Assembly (NCBI GenBank): GCA_021371855.1
Contig: JAJFVL010000046.1
Coordinates: 117,897 to 161,978 of the forward strand
Source: Bacteroidales bacterium
GTDB lineage: Bacteria > Bacteroidota > Bacteroidia > Bacteroidales > VadinHA17
Length of the DNA stretch: 44,082 nt
Direction: 5' to 3'
The first letter of the stretch is position 1; every line of letters starts with the position of its first letter. The notes under the pieces are model-generated. The model saw only the letters and a program-made list of their open reading frames with translations, was not told the origin of the DNA and made no database searches. The position numbers and the translations under genes are program-made. Below, in pieces: positions 16,331-25,017 of this stretch.

Positions 16331-17614
16331 TTAGAAAGGGAATGGGCCCCGAGGTCCGGCATTTTGCTTTGCAGCTGATGTTTTTGATGTGCCGCCGGTC
16401 ATTGAAATAACGATTTCGTCACCTGCTTTCAGACCTGATAATATCTCGACGCTGTTACCATTTTCGATTCCGAGATTAATCGGAGCAGGATGTATTCCGC
16501 CGTTATTCTCTTTCACCCAAACGACCTTTGAGGTTGAAGTATTTGCATTTCCAGCCGGCATTGCACCTGGTACAAAATTTTGATCTGGCTTCATATTGCC
16601 TGCTGCTGCCACTGGGGTGATGCTATCAACAGCAGTTTCGGATTTCATTCCCGGGTAAATACCTAGTTTTATTTTTGATTTCATTTTCTCCAGGTAAGAC
16701 GCATCAGGAGTAAATCGTAGAGCCTTTCCCGAAAGAACGAGGGTATTTTCTTTTTCATCGACATATATCACAGCACTTGCAGTCATACCGGGCATAAGCT
16801 TTTTGTCAGGATTCGGAGCATTCAGTATCACCACGTACGTAACAACATTATTGGTAGTTACAGGTTGCAACCTGACCTGAGCGACCGAACCCTTAAACTG
16901 CATATCAGGATATGCATCAACGGTGAATTCAACACGCTGTCCTTCTTTTACTTTACCGATATCAGCCTCATCAACGCTTGTCTGTACCTCCATTTGGGTC
17001 AGATCGTTAACAATGGTAAAGAGTGTCGGGGTGCTGAAGCTGGCAGCTACAGTTTGACCCTCCTCAATAGCCCTGTTCAATACAACACCATCAATAGGCG
17101 ATGTAATGGTAGCATAAGCCAGGTTTACCTTTGCCCGTGACAGTGCAGATTTGGCATTGCTCAATGAAGCTTTTGAATTCTCGTAATTATAAACAGCCTG
17201 ATCATAATCGGTCTGGGCAATAAGATTCTTATCAAAAAGAGCTTTCTGCCGCTTCCATGTTGATTCCTGAAAATTCAGTTGTGCCTGAGCCTGATCGAGA
17301 GAAGCCTGGCTCTGTTTTAGCTGTTCCACAAGAGATGTTTCATCAAGTTTTGCAAGCAGCTGGCCTTGTTTCACATTGTCATTAAAATCAACATAAATAT
17401 GTTCGATGATACCCGATACCTGTGTACCAACATTAATAGTCGTAATAGCATCTATCGTTCCTGTAGCAGTTACGGTGTTAGAAATGTTACCTTTTGTAAC
17501 TTTAACTGTATCAAACGTAACAGCAGTATCTTTTTTTGCAAACGGTTTTAAGACCAGTGTGGTTATAACAGCAACCACTACGACTGCACCAATTATTAAT
17601 ACTTTCTTTTTCAT
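16331..17614 (-). CDS. MacA/HlyD-type periplasmic efflux adaptor
   Basis: This 427-residue membrane-fusion protein has a single N-terminal membrane anchor (VLIIGAVVVVAVITTLVL). A barrel-sandwich (lipoyl-like) half (VSGIIEHIYVDFNDNVKQG) is followed by an alpha-helical hairpin rich in Gln/Ala (about 95-165), the second lipoyl half (ITSPIDGVVLNRAIEEG), a beta-barrel domain and a membrane-proximal domain. It bridges the MacB-like pump to TolC. The C-terminal tail contains a low-complexity Gly/Pro/Asn/Ala stretch (GAMPAGNANTSTS) and ends KQNAGPRGPFPF. It is encoded between tolC and the ATPase gene. Confidence 0.94.
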   Translation of the reverse strand: MKKKVLIIGAVVVVAVITTLVLKPFAKKDTAVTFDTVKVTKGNISNTVTATGTIDAITTINVGTQVSGIIEHIYVDFNDNVKQGQLLAKLDETSLVEQLKQSQASLDQAQAQLNFQESTWKRQKALFDKNLIAQTDYDQAVYNYENSKASLSNAKSALSRAKVNLAYATITSPIDGVVLNRAIEEGQTVAASFSTPTLFTIVNDLTQMEVQTSVDEADIGKVKEGQRVEFTVDAYPDMQFKGSVAQVRLQPVTTNNVVTYVVILNAPNPDKKLMPGMTASAVIYVDEKENTLVLSGKALRFTPDASYLEKMKSKIKLGIYPGMKSETAVDSITPVAAAGNMKPDQNFVPGAMPAGNANTSTSKVVWVKENNGGIHPAPINLGIENGNSVEILSGLKAGDEIVISMTGGTSKTSAAKQNAGPRGPFPF

Positions 17615-17656
17615 TATTTTAAAGCTTTATTATTAAAGTTGTAATGGAGTTAAATT

Positions 17657-18973
17657 TTATAGTGACAGGGGTATTCCTGAATAAAAATCCAGAACCTTAT
17701 AACTGAATATCAGATTGTACTTTGACTGCAACAGTTCGCTTTCTGCTACTATAAGATTTGTTTTTGAAACAAGAAAATCAACTGAATTGATTATACCCTG
17801 TCTGAACTTTTCGTCTGAAAGAGCTGTTGATTCTGTTGTAGCAAGGTAATTTTCAACGCTTGCTTCATACTTGATCTGTGCAGAAGTTACATCGAGACAA
17901 GCTTGCTCAATATTTTTCCTTAGCTGGTTTTTTGTGTTGATCTCGCTCAACTCAGCATCCTGGTATCCTATCCTGGCTATCGCAACGGATGTTTTAGCCT
18001 CTTTCTTCTGATATATTGGTATCGACAGAGAAAAACCTGCCACAGTATTTATTCCGTCATTCAACTGATCGAAATACGGATTTACTTTTTCACTTGAGAA
18101 GGAAGAGCTTAATCCTGCGCTTGCGGACAAAACGGGGAAATACGAAGCTTTTGCAATTTTCTCGTCAAGTCCTGCAATTTCTTTATTAACAGATGCATTT
18201 TTTATCTGTGGTTTTATGGCAAGGGCCCTTTCATATATTTCATAAACATCCGGAACACGTTTCTGGTTCAACGACCCCTGCAGATCGGGATGTGCAATAT
18301 TAAAATTCTCACTCACAGGCAATTCCATAAGCTGCATCAGGGTTATCTTTGCCATCGATAACTGGCTTTCAGCGTTGGCCAGTGTAAGCTTTTCACTTGC
18401 CAGCTGAGCTTTTACCTGCGAGAAATCAGATAACGATATGGCCTTAAGTGCAAGCCTTTCCTGAGCCAGTGCAAGTTGCCCGGCAGTCGATTCAATTTGT
18501 TTCTGACTGTTCTCAACCTGTTCCCCGGCATATAAAACATCGAGAAACGCATTAAGTATATTAAGAGATATTGACTCTTTCGTTGTTTCCAGAGAATATT
18601 CTCCACTCTCAATTTCCAGCTGAGCTTGTTTTATCTGATTGCTGAGTTTTGAAGCGTTGTAAAGAATGACGCCTGAAGTAATTGAATAACCGGACCCATT
18701 TGCACCGGAAAAGCCTGAATAGCCTGCAGTGCTCCGGCTCCAGTTAAAGTTCTGGTTTACTGAAGCGTTTACGGATGGAAAGCGCTGTGCTTTTGCCTGC
18801 CCGGCATAAAGTCCGGATTTCTTGTTCGACAGTTCACTTTGCCGTACATCAATGTTCTGCTTTAATGCATAATCAATGCATTTTTCGAGAGTCCAGATAC
18901 TATCCTGTTGAGCGAAAATATCTCCATTAATCACTAACAGGCTTAAACTGAATATCAATATTAATTTTCTCAT
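17657..18973 (-). CDS. TolC-family outer-membrane efflux protein
   Basis: The 438-residue protein is the likely exit duct of the MacAB-like pump. I place the start at the ATG at 18973, because it yields a clear signal peptide (MRKLILIFSLSLLVINGDIFA, cut before QQDS); the upstream in-frame extension is not signal-like. The mature protein opens with WTLEKCIDYALKQNIDVRQ, the hallmark of the family, and contains two Gln/Ala/Ser-rich helical repeats with ITSGVILYNASKL and FSLSIPIYQKKE as strand regions. It is the first gene of the six-gene operon tolC-macA-ATPase-permease-kinase-regulator. Confidence 0.93.
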   Translation of the reverse strand: MRKLILIFSLSLLVINGDIFAQQDSIWTLEKCIDYALKQNIDVRQSELSNKKSGLYAGQAKAQRFPSVNASVNQNFNWSRSTAGYSGFSGANGSGYSITSGVILYNASKLSNQIKQAQLEIESGEYSLETTKESISLNILNAFLDVLYAGEQVENSQKQIESTAGQLALAQERLALKAISLSDFSQVKAQLASEKLTLANAESQLSMAKITLMQLMELPVSENFNIAHPDLQGSLNQKRVPDVYEIYERALAIKPQIKNASVNKEIAGLDEKIAKASYFPVLSASAGLSSSFSSEKVNPYFDQLNDGINTVAGFSLSIPIYQKKEAKTSVAIARIGYQDAELSEINTKNQLRKNIEQACLDVTSAQIKYEASVENYLATTESTALSDEKFRQGIINSVDFLVSKTNLIVAESELLQSKYNLIFSYKVLDFYSGIPLSL

Positions 18974-19089
18974 AGACCTTTTTTCAATTTTGATGTAAAA
19001 ATATAGCCATGAAGAAGCCAATAAAAATTAAATAGAAGTATGGGGGAATTTTATCGACAGAAAGTCATTTTTAAGATACGGTTTCTTCA

Positions 19090-19097
19090 TATATTTG
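19090..19097 (+). promoter_or_regulatory. candidate -7 element for the RibD-C gene
   Basis: TATATTTG matches TAnnTTTG and lies 69 nt before the ATG at 19167. No good -33 TTTG is present at the right distance, so this is tentative. Confidence 0.35.
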
Positions 19098-19166
19098 TTT
19101 GTTATAAAGCTATTTCAATAATCTGTTCCTGAAATATCATAACTCTTCGTTAATAATATATAGGAA

Positions 19167-19826
19167 ATGGAGACAGAAATAATTATACACAACTCAATAA
19201 GCCTCGATAGTTCTCTTACAGGCTTTATGCCCGATATGAGCCTTCATTATAAGATTGCCGGTGACTATAAACCTGATGCTCATCTGATAGGCTCTGAAAC
19301 AATCATTAAAGGGATTGAGATGTTCGGGGAAGAAGTACCTGAAGAGTTGCCAGGTGATTTTAATCCTTCCAACCGCCATTCATCCATGCCCTGGTGGGTG
19401 ATTGTCGATTCGGGAGGAAAGCTTAAAGGCTTTCTTCATACATGTCGCAGACTTGAATATTGCAGGGACATTATCATTCTTGTCTCAGAAAGAACTCCGG
19501 GAGATTATATAACTTATTTAAAGGAAAGAAATTACAAATTTATTGTTACAGGGAAAGAAAAAGTTGACCTCAGGATGGCATTGGAACAGCTCAGGGAAGA
19601 ATTCAATGTTGCCAGAATACTGACCGATACCGGAAGAGTTCTCCTTAATATACTTTTAAACATGGGAATGGTTAATGAAATAAGCCTTCTTGTCCACCCA
19701 CTTATCATAGGGGAAAACGGATATTCAATATTTTCAAATGTGAACAGGAATTTAAACCTTAAACTTAAGAAATCAGAGCAGTTCGAAAATGGATGCGTAT
19801 GGATGGTTTATAGTGTTGAACCATAA
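19167..19826 (+). CDS. RibD C-terminal / dihydrofolate-reductase-like protein
   Basis: The 219-residue protein resembles the reductase domain of RibD. A start strand with IIHNSISLDSSLTG is followed by DAHLIGSETIIKGIE, the strand region PWWVIVDSGGKLKG, RILTDTGRVLLNILL (the family Gly-rich turn) and ISLLVHPLIIGENGYSIF near the end. These folds bind NADPH and reduce pteridine- or pyrimidine-like substrates. No riboflavin gene is adjacent and there is no deaminase domain, so the substrate is unknown. It is a single-gene unit, divergent from the tolC operon and convergent with the GH15 gene. Confidence 0.8.
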   Translation: METEIIIHNSISLDSSLTGFMPDMSLHYKIAGDYKPDAHLIGSETIIKGIEMFGEEVPEELPGDFNPSNRHSSMPWWVIVDSGGKLKGFLHTCRRLEYCRDIIILVSERTPGDYITYLKERNYKFIVTGKEKVDLRMALEQLREEFNVARILTDTGRVLLNILLNMGMVNEISLLVHPLIIGENGYSIFSNVNRNLNLKLKKSEQFENGCVWMVYSVEP

Positions 19827-19897
19827 TCGTTTACCAAAATCACATCTGACCATTTCCAGAATAGTTATTTATCTTTTCCCGAGTGCAGGATGGAACA

Positions 19898-21691
19898 TTA
19901 TGGCTTAATAAATTTTGGAGGAACAATTTCCTCTGAAAACATAGCTGCAGTATTAATTAAAGCCAGGTGCGAATAAGCCTGTGGAAAATTCCCTAAAAGC
20001 CGTTTCGAAGAGAATTCAATATCCTCGCTAAAAAGGCCCAGATGGTTCCCGAAACCCAGCAGGTTCTCAAAAATGTTTTTTGCATCCTCCTTCATTCCTA
20101 TTCTGAACAATGCCTGAATTAACCAAAAAGTACAAATTGTAAATGATGAGGTTGGTTTACCAAAGTCATCAGGGTTTTTGTAACGATAAACCAATCCATT
20201 AAAAAAAAGTGCATTTTTAACAGCAATAACCGTTTTCTGATATTTAATATCATCAGCAGAAATAAAACCATATTCAGCCATCAACAACAAAGAGGCATCA
20301 AGTTCTGAATTACAATAGGTTTGGGTAAATGTTTGCTGATCTTCCTTCCAGCCTTTCTTTAACACATCTTCTTTAATGTCATTTGCAATACCTCTCCAAG
20401 TCTCGGCATAGTATTTTTTATTTAGCAAACCAGCAATTTCAGCAGCCCTGTCCATTGCAACCCAACTCATCACTTTTGAGAAAACAAAATGTTTTTCTTC
20501 ATTCCGTATTTCCCAGATACCTTTATCAGGTTTTTCCCAATGAGTGGATATGGTTCGACAGATATTACGTACAATTTCCCACATATCTTCAATTTCATCC
20601 AATGTCCCTGGGAAATTTGTATAATAACGGTAAATGACATTAAGCAAATATCCAAAAACATCATTTTGCCTTTGTGAAAAAGCAGCATTTCCAATCCGCA
20701 CAGGCTTTGAGTTTTCATAACCGGCCAGATGAGGAAGAGTGATTTCGGTAAGTTCCCGTTCACCTCTTATGCCATACATTATCTGGAATGTATCGCTCTT
20801 CGATTTAAGAATCCCTTTCAGATAAATAAGGAAATGTTTGGCAGAAGAGCGATGGCCCATCTTAAGCAATGTGTCAATTGACATAGATGCATCACGCAAC
20901 CAGCAAAAACGGTAATCCCAGTTACGGGCTTCTCCGATAGTTTCCGGTATGCTTGTTGTTAAAGCAGCCAGTACTGCTCCCGTGGAATGTGACGACATTA
21001 TCTTTAATACCAGTAAACTCCTTAATATTTCTTCTGTGTATTTTTTGAATTTTTTAGACCGGTTTGTCCAGTTAAGCCAATAAACTTTTGTCCGCTGAAA
21101 TTCGAGGTAAACCCTGTCGATATCTATTTCAATCAGCTTTTGATTATAGGAGAGCAGAATAAACTGGTTTTGAGTAAGTAAAATATCTTTTGAATTCAAA
21201 ATATCACTGAAATTCAGGCTTGAATACAGATACATACAATTTGTAGGATTTAAGCGTGAATATGTCCTTATATAATTTTCTTCAGTTACATTTGAAACCT
21301 CCTCCCTGGCATAATTAAACTTTGGATAATATTTGACATTAAAAGTCGGAGTCCCCGAAATAAGCTTGATATACCTGTAAATTTCCGAAGGAGCAAAATA
21401 ATCATCCTCAGCTATTTTATACCGTGGCATGAAGTCAATTACTTCAAAAGTGCCTTCAACTGATCTGAATTCGGTACATAGCACATTTGTCCGGTAAATA
21501 TATTTTTGTGAAATTTTATATTTATCATCAACCACAAAACTGAAGAAGCCTCCTTTTTCATTATCGAGAAGCCTGGCAAAAACTGATGGGGAATCGAAAT
21601 CGGGAAGGCAGCACCAGTCAATGCTACCTGTTTCCGATATCAGGGCTCCGCTCCTGCAGTTGCCAATTACACCATAGTTCAGATTTTTCAT
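19898..21691 (-). CDS. GH15 family glycosidase (glucoamylase/trehalase-like)
   Basis: The 597-residue cytoplasmic protein (no signal peptide) has the N-terminal signature YGVIGNCRSGALISETGSIDWCCLPDFDSPSVF split over a beta-sandwich domain. The (alpha/alpha)6 barrel follows with RNWDYRFCWLRDASM, GIWEIRNEEKHF (expected general-acid Glu) and GLFSEDIEFSS (expected base Glu) before NFPQAYSHLALINTA. GH15 includes glucoamylases and actinobacterial-type trehalases. Because the gene is divergent from otsB-otsA, trehalase activity, or trimming of a related glucoside, is a reasonable inference. Substrate specificity cannot be read from the sequence. Confidence 0.88.
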   Translation of the reverse strand: MKNLNYGVIGNCRSGALISETGSIDWCCLPDFDSPSVFARLLDNEKGGFFSFVVDDKYKISQKYIYRTNVLCTEFRSVEGTFEVIDFMPRYKIAEDDYFAPSEIYRYIKLISGTPTFNVKYYPKFNYAREEVSNVTEENYIRTYSRLNPTNCMYLYSSLNFSDILNSKDILLTQNQFILLSYNQKLIEIDIDRVYLEFQRTKVYWLNWTNRSKKFKKYTEEILRSLLVLKIMSSHSTGAVLAALTTSIPETIGEARNWDYRFCWLRDASMSIDTLLKMGHRSSAKHFLIYLKGILKSKSDTFQIMYGIRGERELTEITLPHLAGYENSKPVRIGNAAFSQRQNDVFGYLLNVIYRYYTNFPGTLDEIEDMWEIVRNICRTISTHWEKPDKGIWEIRNEEKHFVFSKVMSWVAMDRAAEIAGLLNKKYYAETWRGIANDIKEDVLKKGWKEDQQTFTQTYCNSELDASLLLMAEYGFISADDIKYQKTVIAVKNALFFNGLVYRYKNPDDFGKPTSSFTICTFWLIQALFRIGMKEDAKNIFENLLGFGNHLGLFSEDIEFSSKRLLGNFPQAYSHLALINTAAMFSEEIVPPKFIKP

Positions 21692-21730
21692 CCGTATATG
21701 ATTTATTTTTAATGACCGGATATTCTATAA

Positions 21731-21738
21731 CAAAGATA
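21731..21738 (-). promoter_or_regulatory. candidate -7 element for the GH15 gene
   Basis: On the minus strand this reads TATCTTTG, a full TAnnTTTG match 40 nt before the GH15 ATG. The -33 position is poor. It lies about 80 bp from the opposing otsB promoter, so the two may share control. Confidence 0.4.
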
Positions 21739-21793
21739 GTAATGAATTTCTTTGTGAAATAGAACCTTAGCCTATTAACCGGCGATTCAAAAA

Positions 21794-21825
21794 TTTCTTT
21801 CTCCGGTAAACATTTGGTAAATTTG
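21794..21825 (+). promoter_or_regulatory. candidate promoter of otsB-otsA
   Basis: TTTC at 21794-21797 is followed after 20 nt by TAAATTTG at 21818-21825, a full match to the Bacteroidota -7 box with a one-base variant -33. The otsB ATG is 65 nt downstream. Confidence 0.5.
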
Positions 21826-21889
21826 CTTTTGCCTGAAATAACAATAATTAAAAATCAGAGATACAACATTCTCTATATTCATAATTTTT

Positions 21890-22648
21890 ATGGTCACATT
21901 AATAACAACTGAATTAATAGAAAAATATAGAAATGCAAAAGGCAGGTTGATCTTACTTGATTATGACGGAACGCTGGTTGACTTTACCTCTGTACCTGAC
22001 ACATCAATAATACCCGGACACATATCTGATATACTGGCAAAACTTATTGGAACTCCACAGACAGAAGTAGTCATTATCACTGGCAGAAATTGTAAGGAAA
22101 TTGATAAAATATTAGGGTATCTGCCTGTTAATATTATTTCAGAGCATGGAGCAATGATTAAAAAAAACGGTATCTGGGAAAATAAGGTAAGTGATAATAC
22201 CTTATGGAAAGATACTATTATACCAGTTTTAAATCAGATTACCCTTTCCTGCCCTGAATCATTTATCGAAGAAAAAACTTTTTCTGTAGCATGGCATTAC
22301 AGAAATGTCGAAACTCAATCAGGTTTTACCCACTCAAGAGAATTAATCAGTACTTTGGAAAAAATAGTTCATTCGTTTAATCTAAAAATACTTGATGGAA
22401 ATAAAGTGGTGGAAATTATGCCTAAGGAAATTGGCAAAGGGAATGCTGTAAAAAAATTACTTGAGAAGAATATTTTTGATTTCATTTTATCAATCGGAGA
22501 TGATGCAACGGATGAAGAGATGTTTGAGTGTTTATTCAATAATGTCAACGCTTTTACCATTAAAGTTGGAAACGGAGATACTCTTGCCAGATATAAACTT
22601 GCCGGGATCAACGATGTTTTGTCTCTCTTAAAAAATTTAACCATATGA
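21890..22648 (+). CDS. otsB: trehalose-6-phosphate phosphatase
   Basis: This 252-residue HAD-superfamily phosphatase removes phosphate from trehalose 6-phosphate. Motif I LLDYDGTLVDF holds the nucleophile and general-acid Asp pair, motif II is VVIITGRN, a Lys-bearing IMPKEIGKGNAVKKLL follows, and motif IV is SIGDDATDEEMF. The cap-domain segment ISEHGAMI and the substrate-binding AWHYRN are typical of OtsB. Its stop overlaps the otsA start (ATGA), so the two are translationally coupled. Here the phosphatase comes before the synthase. Confidence 0.95.
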   Translation: MVTLITTELIEKYRNAKGRLILLDYDGTLVDFTSVPDTSIIPGHISDILAKLIGTPQTEVVIITGRNCKEIDKILGYLPVNIISEHGAMIKKNGIWENKVSDNTLWKDTIIPVLNQITLSCPESFIEEKTFSVAWHYRNVETQSGFTHSRELISTLEKIVHSFNLKILDGNKVVEIMPKEIGKGNAVKKLLEKNIFDFILSIGDDATDEEMFECLFNNVNAFTIKVGNGDTLARYKLAGINDVLSLLKNLTI

Positions 22649-24864
22649 GATTAACACTTGCATTCATCCTTTCAATCATAATTGCTGTCGGATTGGTAGC
22701 ATTTGGCTTTACTTTTTTCCAGAGTACAGCTGAAAGGAATAAACTAATCAGCGAACTTGAAATTCGCACTGACAAGATTGCAGGAGAAGTTCTTAAAAAC
22801 GATGTGTTATATTCAGGACAAATAAATCAGAATGATATTGAGCACATTACTGACAGTATAAGCAAACGATATAATTTGTTGGGTATGGCAATTTATTACA
22901 ACAACGATAGCATATTATGCAATAAATATACCCGTAATTTAATCAGCAGTTCTGTGAACTATATCTCACAAGCAATAACTGCTGACACTTCTCTTGGAAA
23001 TTTCTTTACAATAGCCGGGGGAGATATTTATCAATATATCAGGCCGGTTAATGGTACAGATATATCCAGTAAAGCATATGTATTTTATGCTGATGCCGGA
23101 TATATCGATAAAGTCATTAGCAACATATGGTTTCGGAATTTTGTGAGATGGTTTATTCAGGCATTTCTGGTATCTCTTGTCACCTTACTTATCATTCGCT
23201 GGGGAATATTTAGCCAGATAAACAGGATTGTGGCCTGGGTAAAGGCATTACGTACAGGAAGTACAAGCCAGATAAACCTTAAACCTCACTTTAAATATCT
23301 GGATCCTTTACATAAAGAGATTGAAACCATTGCAAAAGCTATGCATGAAGCCAAAGCTACCGCTGAAGAAGAAGCACGGCTAAGAACAAGTGCAGAAGCC
23401 ATTTGGACACCCGAACGACTGAAGGTGGAAGTAGAAAAACTTTTACAGAAAAAGAAAATGATTGTCGTTTCGAATCGTGAACCATATATTCACATTCATG
23501 AAGGTAAGGATATTAAATGCATCGTTCCTGCAAGCGGGATGATTACTGCCATGGAGCCAATACTGAAAGCTTGTAGCGGACTTTGGATTGCATCAGGCAC
23601 GGGGGACGCAGATAAAGAAACTGTGAATAAAAATGGCAAGGTGGAAGTTCCTCCCGAAGAACCAAAATACACCCTAAAAAGATTATGGCTCACCAGAGAA
23701 GAAGAAGACCATTTTTACTACGGTTTTTCAAATGAAGGAATGTGGCCGCTTTGTCACATAGCACATACCCGCCCGACTTTCAGAAATGAAGATTGGCTAT
23801 ATTATCAAAAGGTTAATAAAGATTTTGCTAAAGCTGTGCTAGATGAAACAAAAGATGAAGAACAACCATTTATTTTAATTCAGGACTTTCATTTTGCACT
23901 GCTTCCTGAATTGATAAAAAAAGAGAAGCCCAGGGCAAAAATTGCAATATTCTGGCATATTCCCTGGCCAAATCCTGAATCATTTGGCATATGTCCCTGG
24001 CAGAGAGAAATATTACAGGGGATGCTTGGCGCTGATTTAATTGGATTTCATACACAGTATCATTGCAACCATTTTCTTGAAACAGTAAATTATGTTCTTG
24101 AATCAAGGGTCTTATGGGAGAATTTTTCAGTAAAAATGGGGGGGCGGACAACTTTTGTCAAACCATTTCCAATCAGTATTGCCTTCACATTAAAAGATTA
24201 CGATAATAATTCTCCTAAAATAAATCCATCACAATTGTTAAATAAATATGGTATCACTTCACAATTTATGGGAATAGGGATTGACAGGATTGACTATACA
24301 AAAGGCCTTATAGAAAAATTTCTTGCTATTGAACGGTTTTTGGAAAAGAATCCGGAATATGTGGGCAAATTTACTTTTGTACAGATAGGTGCCCCAAGCC
24401 GTACCCAGCTGAAAAGTTATTCTGACATGGTAAGTGCTGTTGAAAACGAAGCTAACAGAATCAACCTGCGTTTCAAATCAAAAAACTGGAAGGCGATACT
24501 GCTGATAAAACGTCATCATAGCCACGAAGAAATAGCTCCTTTTTATTCTTCGGCAAATTTTTGCATGGTATCATCACTCCATGATGGGATGAACCTTGTC
24601 GCAAAGGAATTTGTCGCTTCACGAAATCAAAATGACGGAGCTCTCATCCTTAGTAGATTTGCCGGAGCTTTCCAGGAACTTCAGGGAGCAATCATCATTA
24701 ATCCATATGACATAGAAAAGTCAGCAGATGCGATAAAACAAGCATTAGAAATGTCGGCAGAAGAACAAAATAATCGTATGAAACAAATGCGTCTGGTAAT
24801 TGTCCAGCATAATATTTATTCATGGGCGGCAACCTTACTCAGAACAATGGCCGGTATTAACTGA
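22645..24864 (+). CDS. otsA: membrane-anchored trehalose-6-phosphate synthase with sensor/HAMP-like N-terminal region
   Basis: Residues about 271-739 form a full GT20 synthase joining UDP-glucose (or another NDP-glucose) to glucose 6-phosphate. Motifs are VVSNREPY, ASGMITAMEP, LIQDFHFALLPEL, IFWHIPWP, LGADLIGFHTQYH, GIDRIDYTKGL and LHDGMNLVAKEFVASR. In front are 270 residues not found in classical OtsA: a membrane segment (3-26), an extracytoplasmic domain of about 135 residues, a second membrane segment (about 166-188) and a HAMP-like two-helix linker (about 189-245) with EIETIAKAMHEAKA. The layout equals that of transmembrane receptors, with the glycosyltransferase where a kinase would be. 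Signal control of trehalose synthesis is inferred. The gene overlaps otsB by four bases. Confidence 0.93.
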   Translation: MRLTLAFILSIIIAVGLVAFGFTFFQSTAERNKLISELEIRTDKIAGEVLKNDVLYSGQINQNDIEHITDSISKRYNLLGMAIYYNNDSILCNKYTRNLISSSVNYISQAITADTSLGNFFTIAGGDIYQYIRPVNGTDISSKAYVFYADAGYIDKVISNIWFRNFVRWFIQAFLVSLVTLLIIRWGIFSQINRIVAWVKALRTGSTSQINLKPHFKYLDPLHKEIETIAKAMHEAKATAEEEARLRTSAEAIWTPERLKVEVEKLLQKKKMIVVSNREPYIHIHEGKDIKCIVPASGMITAMEPILKACSGLWIASGTGDADKETVNKNGKVEVPPEEPKYTLKRLWLTREEEDHFYYGFSNEGMWPLCHIAHTRPTFRNEDWLYYQKVNKDFAKAVLDETKDEEQPFILIQDFHFALLPELIKKEKPRAKIAIFWHIPWPNPESFGICPWQREILQGMLGADLIGFHTQYHCNHFLETVNYVLESRVLWENFSVKMGGRTTFVKPFPISIAFTLKDYDNNSPKINPSQLLNKYGITSQFMGIGIDRIDYTKGLIEKFLAIERFLEKNPEYVGKFTFVQIGAPSRTQLKSYSDMVSAVENEANRINLRFKSKNWKAILLIKRHHSHEEIAPFYSSANFCMVSSLHDGMNLVAKEFVASRNQNDGALILSRFAGAFQELQGAIIINPYDIEKSADAIKQALEMSAEEQNNRMKQMRLVIVQHNIYSWAATLLRTMAGIN

Positions 24865-25017
24865 TGAAACATCCATGTTTCCAGGAAACAAAAAACACAG
24901 ATAAATATATAATGCATGGATGTCCCATACGACAATTAAAATCAAAATTATATACGTGTGAATAATAATTTTTCAAATATGTCTCAACATTTAAATAACC
25001 GGCAAGTCTGGAGTGAG

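Noticed and set aside
24880..24905. Hairpin TGTTTC-CAG-GAAACA after otsA as a terminator
   Set aside because: The stem is short and is followed by A and C residues rather than a U-run on the plus strand.
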